Shown: piece after piece, positions 31,155 to 43,625 of the stretch
How positions within the stretch are numbered: position 1 is the first letter of the stretch
How the letters are laid out: the number at the start of each line of letters is the position of its first letter
Origin: Neospora caninum Liverpool
Lineage: Eukaryota; Apicomplexa; Conoidasida; Eucoccidiorida; Sarcocystidae
Length of the DNA stretch: 64,000 nt
Direction of reading: 5' to 3'
Assembly (NCBI RefSeq): GCF_000208865.1
Contig: NC_018396.1
Span: forward strand, 6,566,514-6,630,513
Program-made: the position numbers and the translations under genes
The notes under the pieces: model-generated
Seen by the model: the letters and a program-made list of their open reading frames with translations, nothing else
Told to the model about the DNA's origin: nothing
Databases searched by the model: none

Positions 31155-34135
31155 TGTTGATCTTTCTTTGGGGGGAGGAACCATACATGATTACGGCCCC
31201 AAGTCCACCAGTTTGGACAGAGCCCGCGAGAATGTATGTGAGCACCCAACACGGGTGTGTACTGTCTGATGGGGACTCTAAGAAAACTTCTCTGTGGACG
31301 GAAAATGCCGGGCTGTAAGTCACCCTGTATCGACAAATGACCTGTGTCTCCATGCAAGAGCTAAAAATAACTGAGCAGATCCTACGCGTTGCGATGAATA
31401 TCTTGGGAAGCAGTCACAGAGCTACTGTTTCTGTAGCCATAGCCATTTGCTTCACCTTCTTTTCGTACACGTACGATACGACAGAGAGGCAAAGGGGGAA
31501 CGACTGTCAAGTTGCTGGGGGAGCAGTTGCCCTCCGACGTCTCGGAAGCACCGGGACAGGCGAGTCTCAAAAATCAAGAACACAGAGCACTCCCGTGGAA
31601 CGTGACTGTGTGCCGCGGAGCTGTCGTTTCAGGCAAATGGTCTGCCTATCATGGCTGGAAAAACAAATGTAAGGAAGAAAAAACGGAAGCTCATGCGGGA
31701 ATGGGCAACGACAGAGGTTCGAAGAGGTTGCCGGGGAGAACTCACAGATTCCCTGAGCCGCCTCTACTGAAACCACCCATGGAGCTTTGTTCGTCTCGCG
31801 AAAAAGGAACCTAGCATGCCATGTCAGTGTATGCTTCGTTTTACATGCGATAGAGGTGCTGTTTGTATGTGAGGGTCGACGGGTTGAGGCAGCGAGCTAC
31901 TGGGAGAAATGCATGCCAAAGAGCATCGCCGGAGGAGAATTTTTGTTTCCCTGAATTCGATGGCGCCCCCGCAGGGCTTGTGTTTTGCTGGTCACTGCTT
32001 GAGTGTTGATGATTCTTTCACCGCTACAGAACGCTTGTGCGCACGACAGTATAGAGGTTCCGCCACGGTGTGGAACAGTCTGGACATCCCGAAACCAAAA
32101 AGTATTTTCGAAGACCGCAAGATCGGCAGTGAAAGTTTCTGCGGGCACATGCTCGGGGAAAGAGAAGCCTGATCTCTTCAAATGCGTTTGCGCATTCACT
32201 GAGAGGCAGTAGCGCATCCTCTGAACGCGCAGCTCGAGTCGCGGTTGTTCTCAGTGGCAAGGAATCCGTGTATAACAGAGACTCAACAGCGGAGTCCCCG
32301 TCCGGGTTAACCCCCACGCACCTCTTCGGTCACTGTCGGCTCCAAGGGAAACCTCTCTCTAATCTGGTTCCACATACTTTAGGCATTAGCAGCAGGGTTT
32401 CAATATCCTACGACATTAATGTTTCCACATCGGTTATGGTCTAGGCGGAGGCTGGTGTATGTGGTCCGGCAGCAAATGGGAAATCGATTCTCAGGGGCTG
32501 TTTTGGCTCATAGTGATTCCCTTCTCGCGACTTGTTTGTCGCGTGCGAGTTTCCCGCTGGCAGGTCGGAGAGTCCTACAACTGGTTTCCGCGATTGCCTC
32601 CTCTTGGCACCCCGACACAACTACGACCAGCTCCGTCTCCTGCCACAGCCTGCACAGCAGGGAACAGATGCGTAGTCCACCAAGACAGGGTAGTCGAATG
32701 CTACCAGCCTGGGGCGTCTATCAATCACAAAGCCGTTGAATCTGTGGATATGCATTTCTTAATGCTAGTTGCCATCTACATTTGCCTTTTCTGTCACCAG
32801 GTGAGGATTTGAGACAACCAATTCTCCTCTGGTATCGTCCCATTTTTCCCTCTCTCAGTTGGCCGGTCCACATGCAGACAAGAGACAGAGCTCCGCAGCA
32901 CATCGACGGGGTACGCTGACGAGACTCTTGGGTTACTCGAGTGCACTACTGCTGTATAAGTACATGTTAGCCCGTCTCATCAGACGCGTCACAGGGGCCC
33001 CTGTTTGACGTGAATCGTTCCTGGTATAGGATGTTTTCTTTTATGCTGTGCTAATCTTTTGAATCCCCAAAGAGTCGTTAAACACGTTAGTCGGAGTAGC
33101 TAGAACAGAGTTTCAGACGTGATCGCCAGGGCTGAGCGCAGAGGTTGTTGCGACAAGGCTCCTAACGACGCAGCTACCGCTACGGCGGCGGCTGTCACGA
33201 TCCACTGTATTTGCTCTCGTCCTGCGCAATCCGTTTTACACAAATATACTTAACTGGAATACTCATTTCCGATGCTCTATTGGTGTCAGAGGGGAGCACT
33301 GCGGAACAGCCATGGGACTATGGGGTAGTCTGCTGTCAACTGCGACCGGGAAGCCCGGAGCGCCACACAGATATCCTCTAAAGCTCAGAGAGGCGTGGCG
33401 TTGCATGCAAACAACAGGCAATGACATGCAACCACTCCGACGCGTAAGTTCATAGCTGTCATAGCTGAGGTGTTTTTGTGGTGGACCTTGGTTCAGTGGG
33501 AAAGTGGAACATCGGTCCCGCTAAGACAGCAGTCGTCCCGAGAGCAGGACAATACTGGGCATTTTGGGCTGTCAGATGCCAATATGATTGTTGTCTCTGG
33601 ACGCCACAGAGGCGAGGCCATGGAAAGAAAGGCGCACCGGTAGGCATCGCCTGCCGTGATCACAGTGAATTCCCAGGTTCGCCAAAAGGATTTACAGCCA
33701 AAACGAGAGATTGAACCTCACGTAAGCGAGGGAAAACAATTTCCTGTTATATTAGACGGGCACTCGATTAAGGGCCATAAGCTCGCCACGAAGCTGCACA
33801 CGGCCTCTGAGAGAGTGCCTTCTGGCTGCCTTTTGTTTTCGCCCTCAAAATACCACTTCTGTCCCCCCTTTCCCGTGTGCACAACGACTTGGCCGGCAGA
33901 CATGCTGGGTGAACGGGGGTTTCATCTTAGCTAAGTATCTGCGCCTGCTTCGCAAACTACCTCCGTGTGGGTTTTTCACCTCTGTCCCGGTCAGCCTCAG
34001 CTTTCGGGGCTTTGCTTGCTCCAACACACGGAAATCGGTGTTCTCCCATCCTGGCAGGCAGGCAGGCACTCCTGCCATCCGGCCGGAAAAGCAAAACCGA
34101 AAACTGCCTACTATCTCACACAAGCGCGGCCGCAG
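31155..34135. other. Spacer between kinase and SRS genes
   Basis: Includes the kinase promoter and 5' leader on the left and the SRS 3' UTR on the right. Frames of up to about 110 codons occur on both strands, with no recognisable domain and no consistent splice pairing. I see no RNA gene. No gene supported. Confidence 0.45.
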
Positions 34136-35814
34136 CTACGCGACGGCCGACGCCACCAGAACGATGGACAGCACACTGGTGAGCGTCACCTGTGAGGCCG
34201 TCGAACCTGCCCCGCTTTGGGACGGGGCTTCGGTTGAGGCAATCAGCGAATGTGCCTCCTCCCCTGTGAGAGTTTCAACTCCAATCAGCACTTTGCACTT
34301 GTCTGAGGACGATTTGTCTTTGCACACGAGACACAGCTGGGTGACCGGCACATCCGGCAACTGGGGAACTGTAAGTGTGTACATTGGATTGGCTGATGAT
34401 CCACCATCTGTAACTCTTTTTGTTATAGTGGCTGACGGAAGAAGAGACTCTAGCGGAGTTGAATTCGTGCATTCGGCCGTCTGATACACATCGGTTTCCG
34501 ATTCGAGAGCCATTTTTGTCCCACAAGTGAAAGAGGCGTGGTCACCTGAGTAGGAAATGCTGAAGAAGCGTTGTCCAGTGGGCGTGCTGCACTCGTCTGC
34601 AGAGAAAAGCATTTGCAGAGATTCGGGACGAACGAAAGATGAACTTACGCAGAATGCGAAATCCCGTCCAGCTCGCATCTTTGCATGCGTGGCGCGAGTC
34701 GCGGCACTTCTAAGCCAGACGCTCCCTATCCAATGCCGGGGCAAGAAAGACCCCAAATTGTCTCTATTCACACGCAAATGCGCTCGCCAGCATACTGTAT
34801 ACCGAGAGAGCGCCTCGGGGAGGAGGAGCAAGCGGGGATTAGCCGCCTCGGACCCCCCAAAACTGCTCAGTCCCTCCCTTGAGCGAATTTCCCCGGCTGA
34901 ACACTGTCTTCAATGTGCGGTAGAGAAACAGCAGGCCAGAGAGACAACACGTGCGCAAGTTTTGTTTCTTTGTCAGTGCCACTTTGGGATATCTCGAGCG
35001 CGACGGTCCTCCGAAACCGAACCGAACCAGCGCTCCTCATGGTGCCACGAAGGAGCGCTACACGGACTGTTCATTGGAAACAGTCAGCAAAAGAACCTTC
35101 TCTAACTTGTGAAAAAGCCCTGTGGAAAAAAGAGAAACTACCTCCGCTCACGGCTGCAGATGTTCCCTGAGTAAGCAGTTCTGCGTCGGTTGCGGCATAG
35201 TACTTCCGGACGGTCTTATACGGTACCTTTTGCTTTCTGGACTTACATGATGGAAGGTCTTCATCTTCTGGTTCCGCCCAGATGACAATTCGCACTATGC
35301 ATGTCTTATTAGCCAATGATGCTTGACTTTCTTGATGTGAATGGACTTCCAGGGCGCTTGCTTGCACGTCTGCAGCTTTACACGCAAAGTAGACCGACCC
35401 AGCAGCTTTCGGCCACTGGGTGGTTGTGAACGAATATTCGTTGCCGGAGCTGCCTTGTGTCAGCTTTGCTCCTGGGAACTCCTCTTCGAGTTTTAGTGGA
35501 TTTTTGCAGTTGGGAGAGTCGCAAAACGTCTGGTCAGAGGCGACACGGGCAGGGGACAACGTTGGAACGGAATCTCCACATTTGAACTTGACGACGCTGC
35601 CGGGGTTCTTCACGATCAATAGAACGGTCTCTCCTTCTTTGTCGCAAGTCACAATATCAGAGGAAACAGAAGTACCCGCTAGTGCTTCAGTGGCTTGGCA
35701 GACGCACAGGAACAAGCTGTGGACCGAAAACATCAGGAAAAGCACGAAACTGTCGGCAAGGCGACTCCGCCGCCACTGGGAACTTCCCCGGGAGGGTTGA
35801 AACACAGTCTTCAT
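34136..35814 (-). CDS. SRS-family (SAG1-related) GPI-anchored surface antigen
   Basis: Exon 1 is 35814-35142 and exon 2 is 34596-34136, joined in phase 1 to give 377 residues, the usual size for a two-domain SRS protein. Residues ~1-45 form a signal peptide with hydrophobic core 'FVLFLMFSVHSLFLCVC'. Domain 1 has six cysteines in SRS order (VTC, KCG, TFC, NCK, FAC, TCI). A charged linker carries the intron. Domain 2 repeats the pattern (ECS, FTCG, AEC, LCLVC, KCK), including 'SISYSGDHASFTCG'. The C-terminus is a small-residue stretch plus a hydrophobic tail ending 'SVLSIVLVASAVA', typical of GPI addition. SRS proteins coat the parasite and act in attachment and host immune interaction. The exon 1 donor (G|GTAGTT) is weaker than usual; a nearby GTGAGC is out of phase. 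Member identity not assigned. Confidence 0.85.
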
Positions 35815-38800
35815 CGTCGCGCAGGATGCACAGAGACAGGAGAACAGGTGGAAATTCTCGTACTGTGCAGTGGCATACCGCAGCTTTCTGGCACAGAGGC
35901 CACGCGCTCGTGCAGAACACCCCCGGAGATTGCCGGTCCGTGCATGCACTACGCTGTATACCCGCGTAGACGCGCCAGCCAGCCAAACGTTTTTCGCTGT
36001 TCGGGTCTGTGCAGTCAAAGGGACAACTAAACTAACGAGGATTCTCACAAGAACGTCCGAGGCACGCCGGATCGAGTGGTACGGGGCTCCCTGCACGGTG
36101 TGAAGCACCGGGGGAATCTAATGATGAAATCGGGTTCGTACGAAATGTTCGGTATGCGTGCACTGAGAAACGGACACAGTTTCAAGTTACCGTTTCAATT
36201 TTCATCAGATATTGCTTGGCACTTCGTCGCCGGGAGAGTTCTGACAGAGAGAGAAGCCCCGGGGTCTCGTAGCCTACGTGGTGCGGCCGCCAGCCTGAAG
36301 TCCCAGCAGTGAAAACGGCGGTACGGTCGCGGCGGTCCGGGTCGCTGACCCGTCAAGTTTTTCGTCCATCCACCGGGGTGAGCTGTGACCAGCAGCGCCC
36401 TGTACGGCCTTTAGAGGTTAACACTAGGGGTTTCGGTTCGCTGCCTTGTATGCAAGCACAGAAGCTCCACTAAACCCACAACGGATCACACACAAAGAGC
36501 ATGTGAAGGTGAAACGTTTTTTCTACGTTTTTTGTGGCCGCGGATCCAACGCCAAAGGGCAAGAGTTTCCGGCCGGATACCCGTCGGGGGGCGGCGTGGT
36601 ATCCAAACTATAACGAGCGCATCCGTGAAACCTTTGCATTTGCTCAGAGTTATACAGTTTGTTGGCAACCGTGTAGCCAGCGAACATTACGCTATACGAC
36701 GAGCTGTCCCGTGGCAAAAATATGGCAGGATGGAAGATGGACGTGGGCGTGCGAGGAACGAAAATCTCCAGGGAGGTGCTGTGGACGCCTCCAGCTTGTT
36801 CGGGTCCTTGCTGACCAAAACAGGCTAACGCCGCGGACAGCTGCTGCTTCCTCAAAGCGCATTGTCCGTCTGGCGTTTTTGCGAATTCGCGTTGTTTCCA
36901 ACGGGTCATGTGGATGATTTTTTCCACGCCCGGCAGATCTGGTTTCATCGTAGACACGTGACTGGAGCGGAAACCGTCGTCGCCACTTGCACACCTATAG
37001 TTATCTACCGTAATTTTAGATGATCCAGTCGTAGGGACCGGATGCGTGCTCTGTGCGTGGTGTTGCTGCGAACTGAACACTTCTACCTTCTTTATATCAA
37101 AGAATAGATGAGGTAGAGAGTCGAAGTTGGTGGAAAGACCAGCCTCAAAGGGACCAGCAAGCTGGATTCCAACAGGTTTCTAGGCATGGCTGAGAAGTTG
37201 AATGAGTGGCCTTTCTTGTGGTAGCAGGGTCTCTCGCGGAGAGTAGAGTAGATGGGGGCATAAATTGTGGTGGAGCGCACTTTTTGCTGCATCTTCGAAC
37301 ACTTCCTTCGGCACACAGTCGGTCCCTTCCGTCACGCACTTGCACTTTACGGTCGAGTTCGACTTCGATATCCTCAACGGCGGTGGTGTTTGCCCGTCTA
37401 GCAGGGGTTCATGTCGGGCATCGATGCGACGTTCCACGTTCCCCATTCCCTCATTTTGGGAATCCGTCCACCGAGTTGGAACAGAAGTTTGCAAAGTCAC
37501 GCTCAGCTATAAGGCGCAGGCTACGACGGAACACCACAGAGAGTGTTTCGCGTGTCCGACTGCATGGAGTCGTCCTCTTAGGCCAAGAAAAGGTTCCAGT
37601 TCCTACATTCTGCGATCCACTCGACTTCTCCGAGGAGGGAAGTAAATTAACAGACGAATAACAACATGGGGGCCTGACACTCCTGACTCGACTTCACTAG
37701 AGCGTCACTGGAACCACCGTGGTTTCGGGGAAAGGCAGTAGTCCACATTTGCCAAAGCGAGAGTCTTGCAGTCGAATGTGGGGAACGAAAAACAACTTTA
37801 GAGAAGGCCACAGGAAGATACTGTCCTTGCTTGCTCACGTCTTGTAAAGAGGAAACTCTCGTTCCCCCCGGTGGCAGGCACTTTGCCACTTGCAGCTGCA
37901 TCTTTTGTTATGTGACCCCCTCTTCTAAAGTGGAGGAAATTCTGTTTCGCCCTAGAGGAATTTGACTCACCGGTCCTCCAAGCTTTCTCTAGTGGCATGC
38001 GGAGTGTTCAGCCGTTGCTTGTTTTCCGTAAGGACAGCCAACCGGAGATAGGACCATCTCGAAAAATCAAATGCCTCCGCCATATATGTAGGAACAGTTC
38101 TCTGCGGAGAGAAGCTGCTCGCCTTTCACCCGCGGGAAGTCGCCTCTTCGTCGTACGGTCGCTGCAGGTACTTCTGCGCTAGTGTCTTCACTATGAGCCA
38201 TGCAATCAAACGCCAATCGAGGCCTTCAGTGACGGCAGGACTCCAAAGCGGTTCTCATCTGACTACGACAAAAGGCTACCTGCAGCACTAGACCGCCACC
38301 CCTGCAGCGAGCTCTTTTTCTTCGCTTGTTGTCTGCGGTTCAAACACTCTACGACCAAGCAGTACCGGCTCCAGTCTTTTACAGACTCCATGAAGGCATG
38401 GAGCCGAAAAGAGTAAGAACGGATCACGTGTACGGAGCCTGGAACTCGTCCCCAGCTGACGACAGTATATGGCAGCGGTGCTTGCACAGTTCTCTCCCAG
38501 AATATTCTGGCATATTCTGGCCCCCAAAAGCTTCTTCAGCCGTGCAGGGCGGGTTCGCACGCATCCCTCACGTTACCGCAGAAAAGCCCATGGATGCTTT
38601 CTCGAGGTCGTCGTTTCCTCACCTTCTCGGAACGGTAGGTTGCACTACGCAACGCACGCCTAAGCGGGAATGCACATTCTGGAAAGGCGACTGGAAGAAA
38701 GAGTTGCAACATTACTTGCGCTTCGTGTCGAGTTTTTCGGTGCTGTCTTCGCGGATTCACTTTGCTCGGCGGTTTTTCGGTGCTGTCTTCGCGGATTCAC

Positions 38801-39482
38801 TTTGCTCGGCGGTCGAACCGACATTCAGGAACGACGCCATGACGGATTTCGACACACAGAACTGCGACCCGTTCCAGAGCCGGAAGTTCCTGTTACACTT
38901 GCCGCTTCGAAGCATCCCACTTTCGAAAGAATTTCCGAGGACCGATGAACTAAGGAAAAAAGTGAGATGTCCTGCAGAGAAGAGAAGAAGCACCGGCGAG
39001 CGCCCGGCCGTGCTATGCATGCACATCTGGTTGCGTCTGGCTGTGTCTTCCACGGTCTTGTCTCCGAAGTGGAGACACGCGATTAAGCCTGAGAGGATCT
39101 CCGTTCCGCACGGACATCAACAGAAGAGTATGGCAGTGTGAAGCAGCTCTTCGCATCCCTCTCAGTGGATTTCGAAGTGACTCGCCGCATCCTCGATGAC
39201 TCTCATTTTCCCTCTCTGTCTCTTCCACCGTCTCGTCTCAAACGCTCTCTGTGGCGCCTCAGACTGATGTGGAATCCGTCTGCGCCAGAGTTGCCCACAT
39301 ATCCAGGCTCCCCCGACTTGATTTGAACACTCTGTACTTTGAGGGTTGCCGTATTTTCCCGCCGTTTTCCACAGTCAGACCGACACTTTCCACGATGTGC
39401 GCTGCCCCGTGCTGGTCTTCCCTCAAACGTCCCTGTTCCTCCCACCAGGGCGGGGGAATCTTCCTGGTTCCCTAACCCCAGG
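35815..39482. other. Spacer upstream of the SRS gene
   Basis: Holds the SRS promoter on the left and the leader of the eight-exon gene on the right. Longer frames occur at about 36.5-37.1 kb and 37.2-37.5 kb on minus and 38.3-39.1 kb on plus. The first two show some cysteines but no SRS spacing I can defend. The third spans a 40-base tandem duplication that is not a multiple of three. No gene is supported. Confidence 0.45.
38733..38812. repeat. 40-bp perfect tandem duplication
   Basis: A 40-base unit starting 'tttttcggtgctgtcttcgc' occurs twice with no spacer and no mismatch. The unit length is not divisible by three, which argues against coding use of the surrounding frame. Confidence 0.95.
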
Positions 39483-39548
39483 ATGCGATATATCGAGTGC
39501 CTCCAAGGATGGCAACAAACGCCCCCCGTGAACATTTCCGGCTTCGCC

Positions 39549-42500
39549 ATGGGGGGTTCCAGGCCCGTTCAAAAAACGGTGTGCCGCGAAAGGCACTGCG
39601 CCAGGGCGTGGGCGCTGGCGCCGTCAGCACCACATCTCAGTCCACGGCGTTTCGCTAGACGGTTCGTCAACCGGCCTCTTTGCTGGTTTTTTCTTTCCGC
39701 TTCCTGCGTTCTGGTGACCCTTTTTGGCCGCCCTGTCGCGGCCAGCCTGCTCTCAGAGTCGAATTCCCGTGCGACCACCCGGGTGTACAGACACCCGAGC
39801 AGCGGCTTCGAGAGCGTGACTTCGCGTGGCTTCGCTCCACCCTCTGAAGCCGCTCCGTTTATGAATTTTTCCCGCAGGCAGACCTCGCCCTGCTCGCAAG
39901 TGCTGCCTTCACGTTTGGGGAGGGGATTTTGTTCCTCTGGGAGGGCGGTGCGCCATCCCCCCTCATTGTGGAGTTCTCTAGTCGACGGCCTGTCGCCTTC
40001 CCAAAGGATGGTCGGTCAAGAGCATGACAGTGCCGCCACCCGACGCCAGTTGGCTGAGACATGCTCCAGTTCTCAGTCAAAGAGGAGGGACAATGGACGA
40101 CGAGGCCTGCCAGAAACTTCTGATTCGCACCAAGAAGATGGAGGAAACGCGCACGGAATGAACTGGAGAAAGGCGTTCTTTCAACCCTTCTTGGCTTTCC
40201 AGTTCCCTGCGTCCTCTTGGCTCTTTTCGCCTTCTGTGAGATTTTTTCCCCAGTCTCGTTCCTGCTCCCACAAAACGTGGTACTCCTTCCTCCTTCCCTC
40301 CTGTACGTTCTCTTCCGCTCCTTCCTCTCCCGGGTCGCGCGTCCGGGTTCGGAAAGGACAGGAAGGAAACTCTTGGCACTATTCGCCGTTGGAGCTGGCG
40401 TCTGCGCTCTCCGACAGGCGCGGCGAGCGAGAACCGTCTCCTCCCCCCTCGTCTGCTGCACGCTCTGCTTCCTCTCCTGACGCTGGACCATCCGGCATCT
40501 CTTCGTCGGTAAGCCCCCAGTGCCTTGGGCACATGTCTTCGTTCTGCTTTCGCTGTTGAGGCAACGAAACTCATCACATTTACGCTCTTTCAGCTTTCCA
40601 CGCGGTATTAGATAAGGCATGCACAACGCCAAGCTCCACGGAAGAGGCAGGGAAGACCGAAGGGCGCGTCTCCACGTCTCTCTGACGGTGTCACCTAGGG
40701 ACCAGAGTGCATGCTGCGCGAACGGAACAGAATGTGAAGCAAAGGCAAAGTGCCTTGCGCCGTTTCTCTGCCCTAGTGAGATATATTCAGCACAAGCCTG
40801 AGGAGCTCCAGGAAGCCTCGTGCCGAAACGAGAAGGCAGATACATCCCCACCTTCGCTATTCTCGATCGAATGGTCAAGAACGCCTGTTGCCTTCTTCTG
40901 GTTACTGTTGCGCTGTCCCCGTCTCTACCTGGAGACGGCTTTCTCCGTTTCGCACGTTTGCTGCCTTCCCGCGGTGCCCTCGTTTTCCGCTTCTCTTCCC
41001 GTCCACTCGCCGTTTTGTCCAAAAATCTCCTGGGCTACGGAGCCTGCGGCGCCATCACACAGGAACACTGGCGAGAGAAAGTTTCCCACATTTTTTGCCT
41101 TCCTATTTTAGAAAGAAACAGCAGAGGTTTCAACTCAATGCAGACGACAGGTGACGCACGGTGCTTGGCTTCCTTGTCCATCTTTTCGTTTTTCTCGCCT
41201 CCCAGGAACCCCGCTCGATCCGAGCAGGCACGGGCTTTCCAGGCGCAGCCTCGCCGCTCCCTGCGGCCTCAACCCCGTTCGGAGACCGGCGAGACAGGCT
41301 CCTTTCTCGCCCTAGCAGTCGACCGGAAGAGCCGCCTTCTCTCCAGCAGCCGTCGCACGCGAAGCACCAACCCACGGACAGTGTCAAGCCTCGTTTCTCG
41401 CCCGATGCAGAGAACCCCCGTCGCCGCAAGTCTTCCACGATCCGTCGTCCTTCTCCATCTTCCCCCTCAGCCTCTTTATCTGCTCTCGCATCTCCGCGCG
41501 CGCCGTCTCTAGCCCCTCCCGCTGCGCGACGCCCCAATGCGAGGAGCGGAAAACTGTCTCCGTCTTCTTTTCCTCTGTCGCCGCCTCCGTCTCCTTTGCC
41601 CTCATCTGCGCCTTCACCTTTTCCTCCTCCCTCTCTTTCTCCTTCGTTCCCTTCTCACTCCCCTGCCTCTCCTTCCGCTGAAGTGTTTCACGTGGAGCAG
41701 AGAAAAAAGCGACTTTCCTCGAGTTCAGGAGACGCGACAAGTGGAAGCATGCAGCGGCAGACTCCGCCGGAGGGGTCGGGAGAGACAGAGGGACAGGAGC
41801 GCAAAGGAAGAACTCCCGCGAAGACGGAGAAGGAAGACAAGGGACACAGGGCTGGAGGGAACGCGGAGAGCAAAGCCGACCGTCCCACGATGGAGGAATG
41901 CGTCGAACTACTCCAATGGCTTGTCTCTGAGAATGTCGAAGTGGACGGTGAGTCGTCCGGGCCGTGTCCCGTTTTTCTCTCTACCTTGCGGATGCGTTCC
42001 AACTGCCCGGGGGAAAAGGGAGGCGGCCAAAGCTCCTTTTGCTTTCTTTCTCTGGAAGTTCTTTTCACGGCGATTCTTGCCGCTCCCCTTTGAGCGCCCT
42101 CGTTCCTGGGACTCAACGGAGGCCTCGCCCGCTTGGCTTCGGGGTGCCTCCTCCCTGTCTCCTCTCCTGCCGCTGGCGTGAAGGTTCTTTCGCACAGCCG
42201 GCGCGGCCCGTACTCTCACATCACTCCCGCGCTGTCTTCAGCTTTCTGTTCCTTTGCACGCTCTCTTGGCCGTCAATCTCCCTTCTTTTGAGGAAAACGC
42301 TGTGTCGCACACCTACGTTGCCCCTGCGTTCACTCCGTATTGACGTGTGTGCGTCGGCTTCTGTGCGTATTCATGGCTATGCATATGCATTCCATATCTG
42401 TGCATAGCCCAAATCTATCTGCCTATCGCTGTCTCTCTCGTTGCTGAGGACGAACGCGCGCGTTCCCGTTGGAGTCTCTTTTGAGAGATGCTGTTTCGTG

Positions 42501-43525
42501 CTGTGTCTGCGTTCAGCTTCGCTTTTGACGGTGGACGCGCATGCGGCGTCGCTTCGCCTTCTGCTCCCCCACGCGGCGACGCAATTCCTCCCCACGCAGG
42601 TTCAGTTGCGGAAGGAGGACTATCACCCGCTTCGCTCCTTTTCGCCTTCCACAACGGACGCGGAATCGGCTCTGGAGCCGCGAAAGAAAAGCCCGTTCGC
42701 CTACGTGCGACACCCGCTGCGTCTAGCTAGCCAAGCGGGCACCAGCGTGGGACCGACCTTGCCGTTCACGTGGACGTACAGCGCGGATAAGGACAGTTTG
42801 TCTCCGGAGCAGATTCAGGTGAAACGTTGGGAACTCCTGCGGCCTGGGGACCATTTGCGGGTTCGCATTGACAGGGTCGTGACGCCCGACGGCCGCGAGT
42901 TTGTCGCTGCGCCCGCAGAAGACGAGTTGCCGCCGGAGAGCGAGAACGACTCGCAAGAGAGGAGACCAGAGAGCGACTCCGGCGAGGCCTCGCACGAAGA
43001 GGCCGACGGAGCAGGAGTCGCCGCCGCTCGCAAAAGTGGGGACGGGGAGGGCGGCAGGCGCGGAAGCATGGAGACACCGGCTTCTGCGCCCGCGTCTGGG
43101 GGAAAGAAGGGGAAGAAGAAGGGAATTTCCCTGCGCATCGCATTTGGATGGCCGCCGCCGAATGCAAAGGAAGAACTTGAGAACTGGAAGAAGGTCAAGG
43201 CGGAAGCTGAGAGACGGCTCGGAAGCAAGGACAAAGAAAACCTCACTGGGGAAAGACTCAAGGACGGCCTTGAGAAACTGTGAGCAGATTGAACTAGACG
43301 ATTCGAGAAAAGTTTCATACGCACTGGTCTCAGGCGCACCGAGAACTTTTCTGTCCACACCACCTGTCCCCTCTCTTCAGTACCACGTCTCTGTGTTTTT
43401 CCACACTGCCACAGTGCACGTTGCGCCAAGGTAGCAATCTACGTATCGATCTATATTCCCACATCTCGACATTCTTTTTTCTTCTATGTTAGTAGTGGGG
43501 TATCTGACTGTAGAGTGACGCATAG

Positions 43526-43563
<38 letters not shown>

Positions 43564-43583
43564 GTGTATGTATTTATGTATGC

Positions 43584-43625
<42 letters not shown>

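Noticed and set aside
34597..34831. Upstream extension of SRS exon 2 as a stand-alone gene
   Set aside because: The extension lacks a signal peptide and SRS features. A clean ctctgcag acceptor at 34597 joins in phase to the exon carrying domain 1.
36523..37500. Cysteine-containing minus-strand frames that might be another SRS gene
   Set aside because: Cysteine spacing does not follow the SRS pattern, there is no signal peptide or GPI tail, and frames do not splice together.
38326..39141. 271-codon plus-strand frame
   Set aside because: It spans a perfect 40-base duplication not divisible by three, has no motif, and no splice pairing with the next gene.
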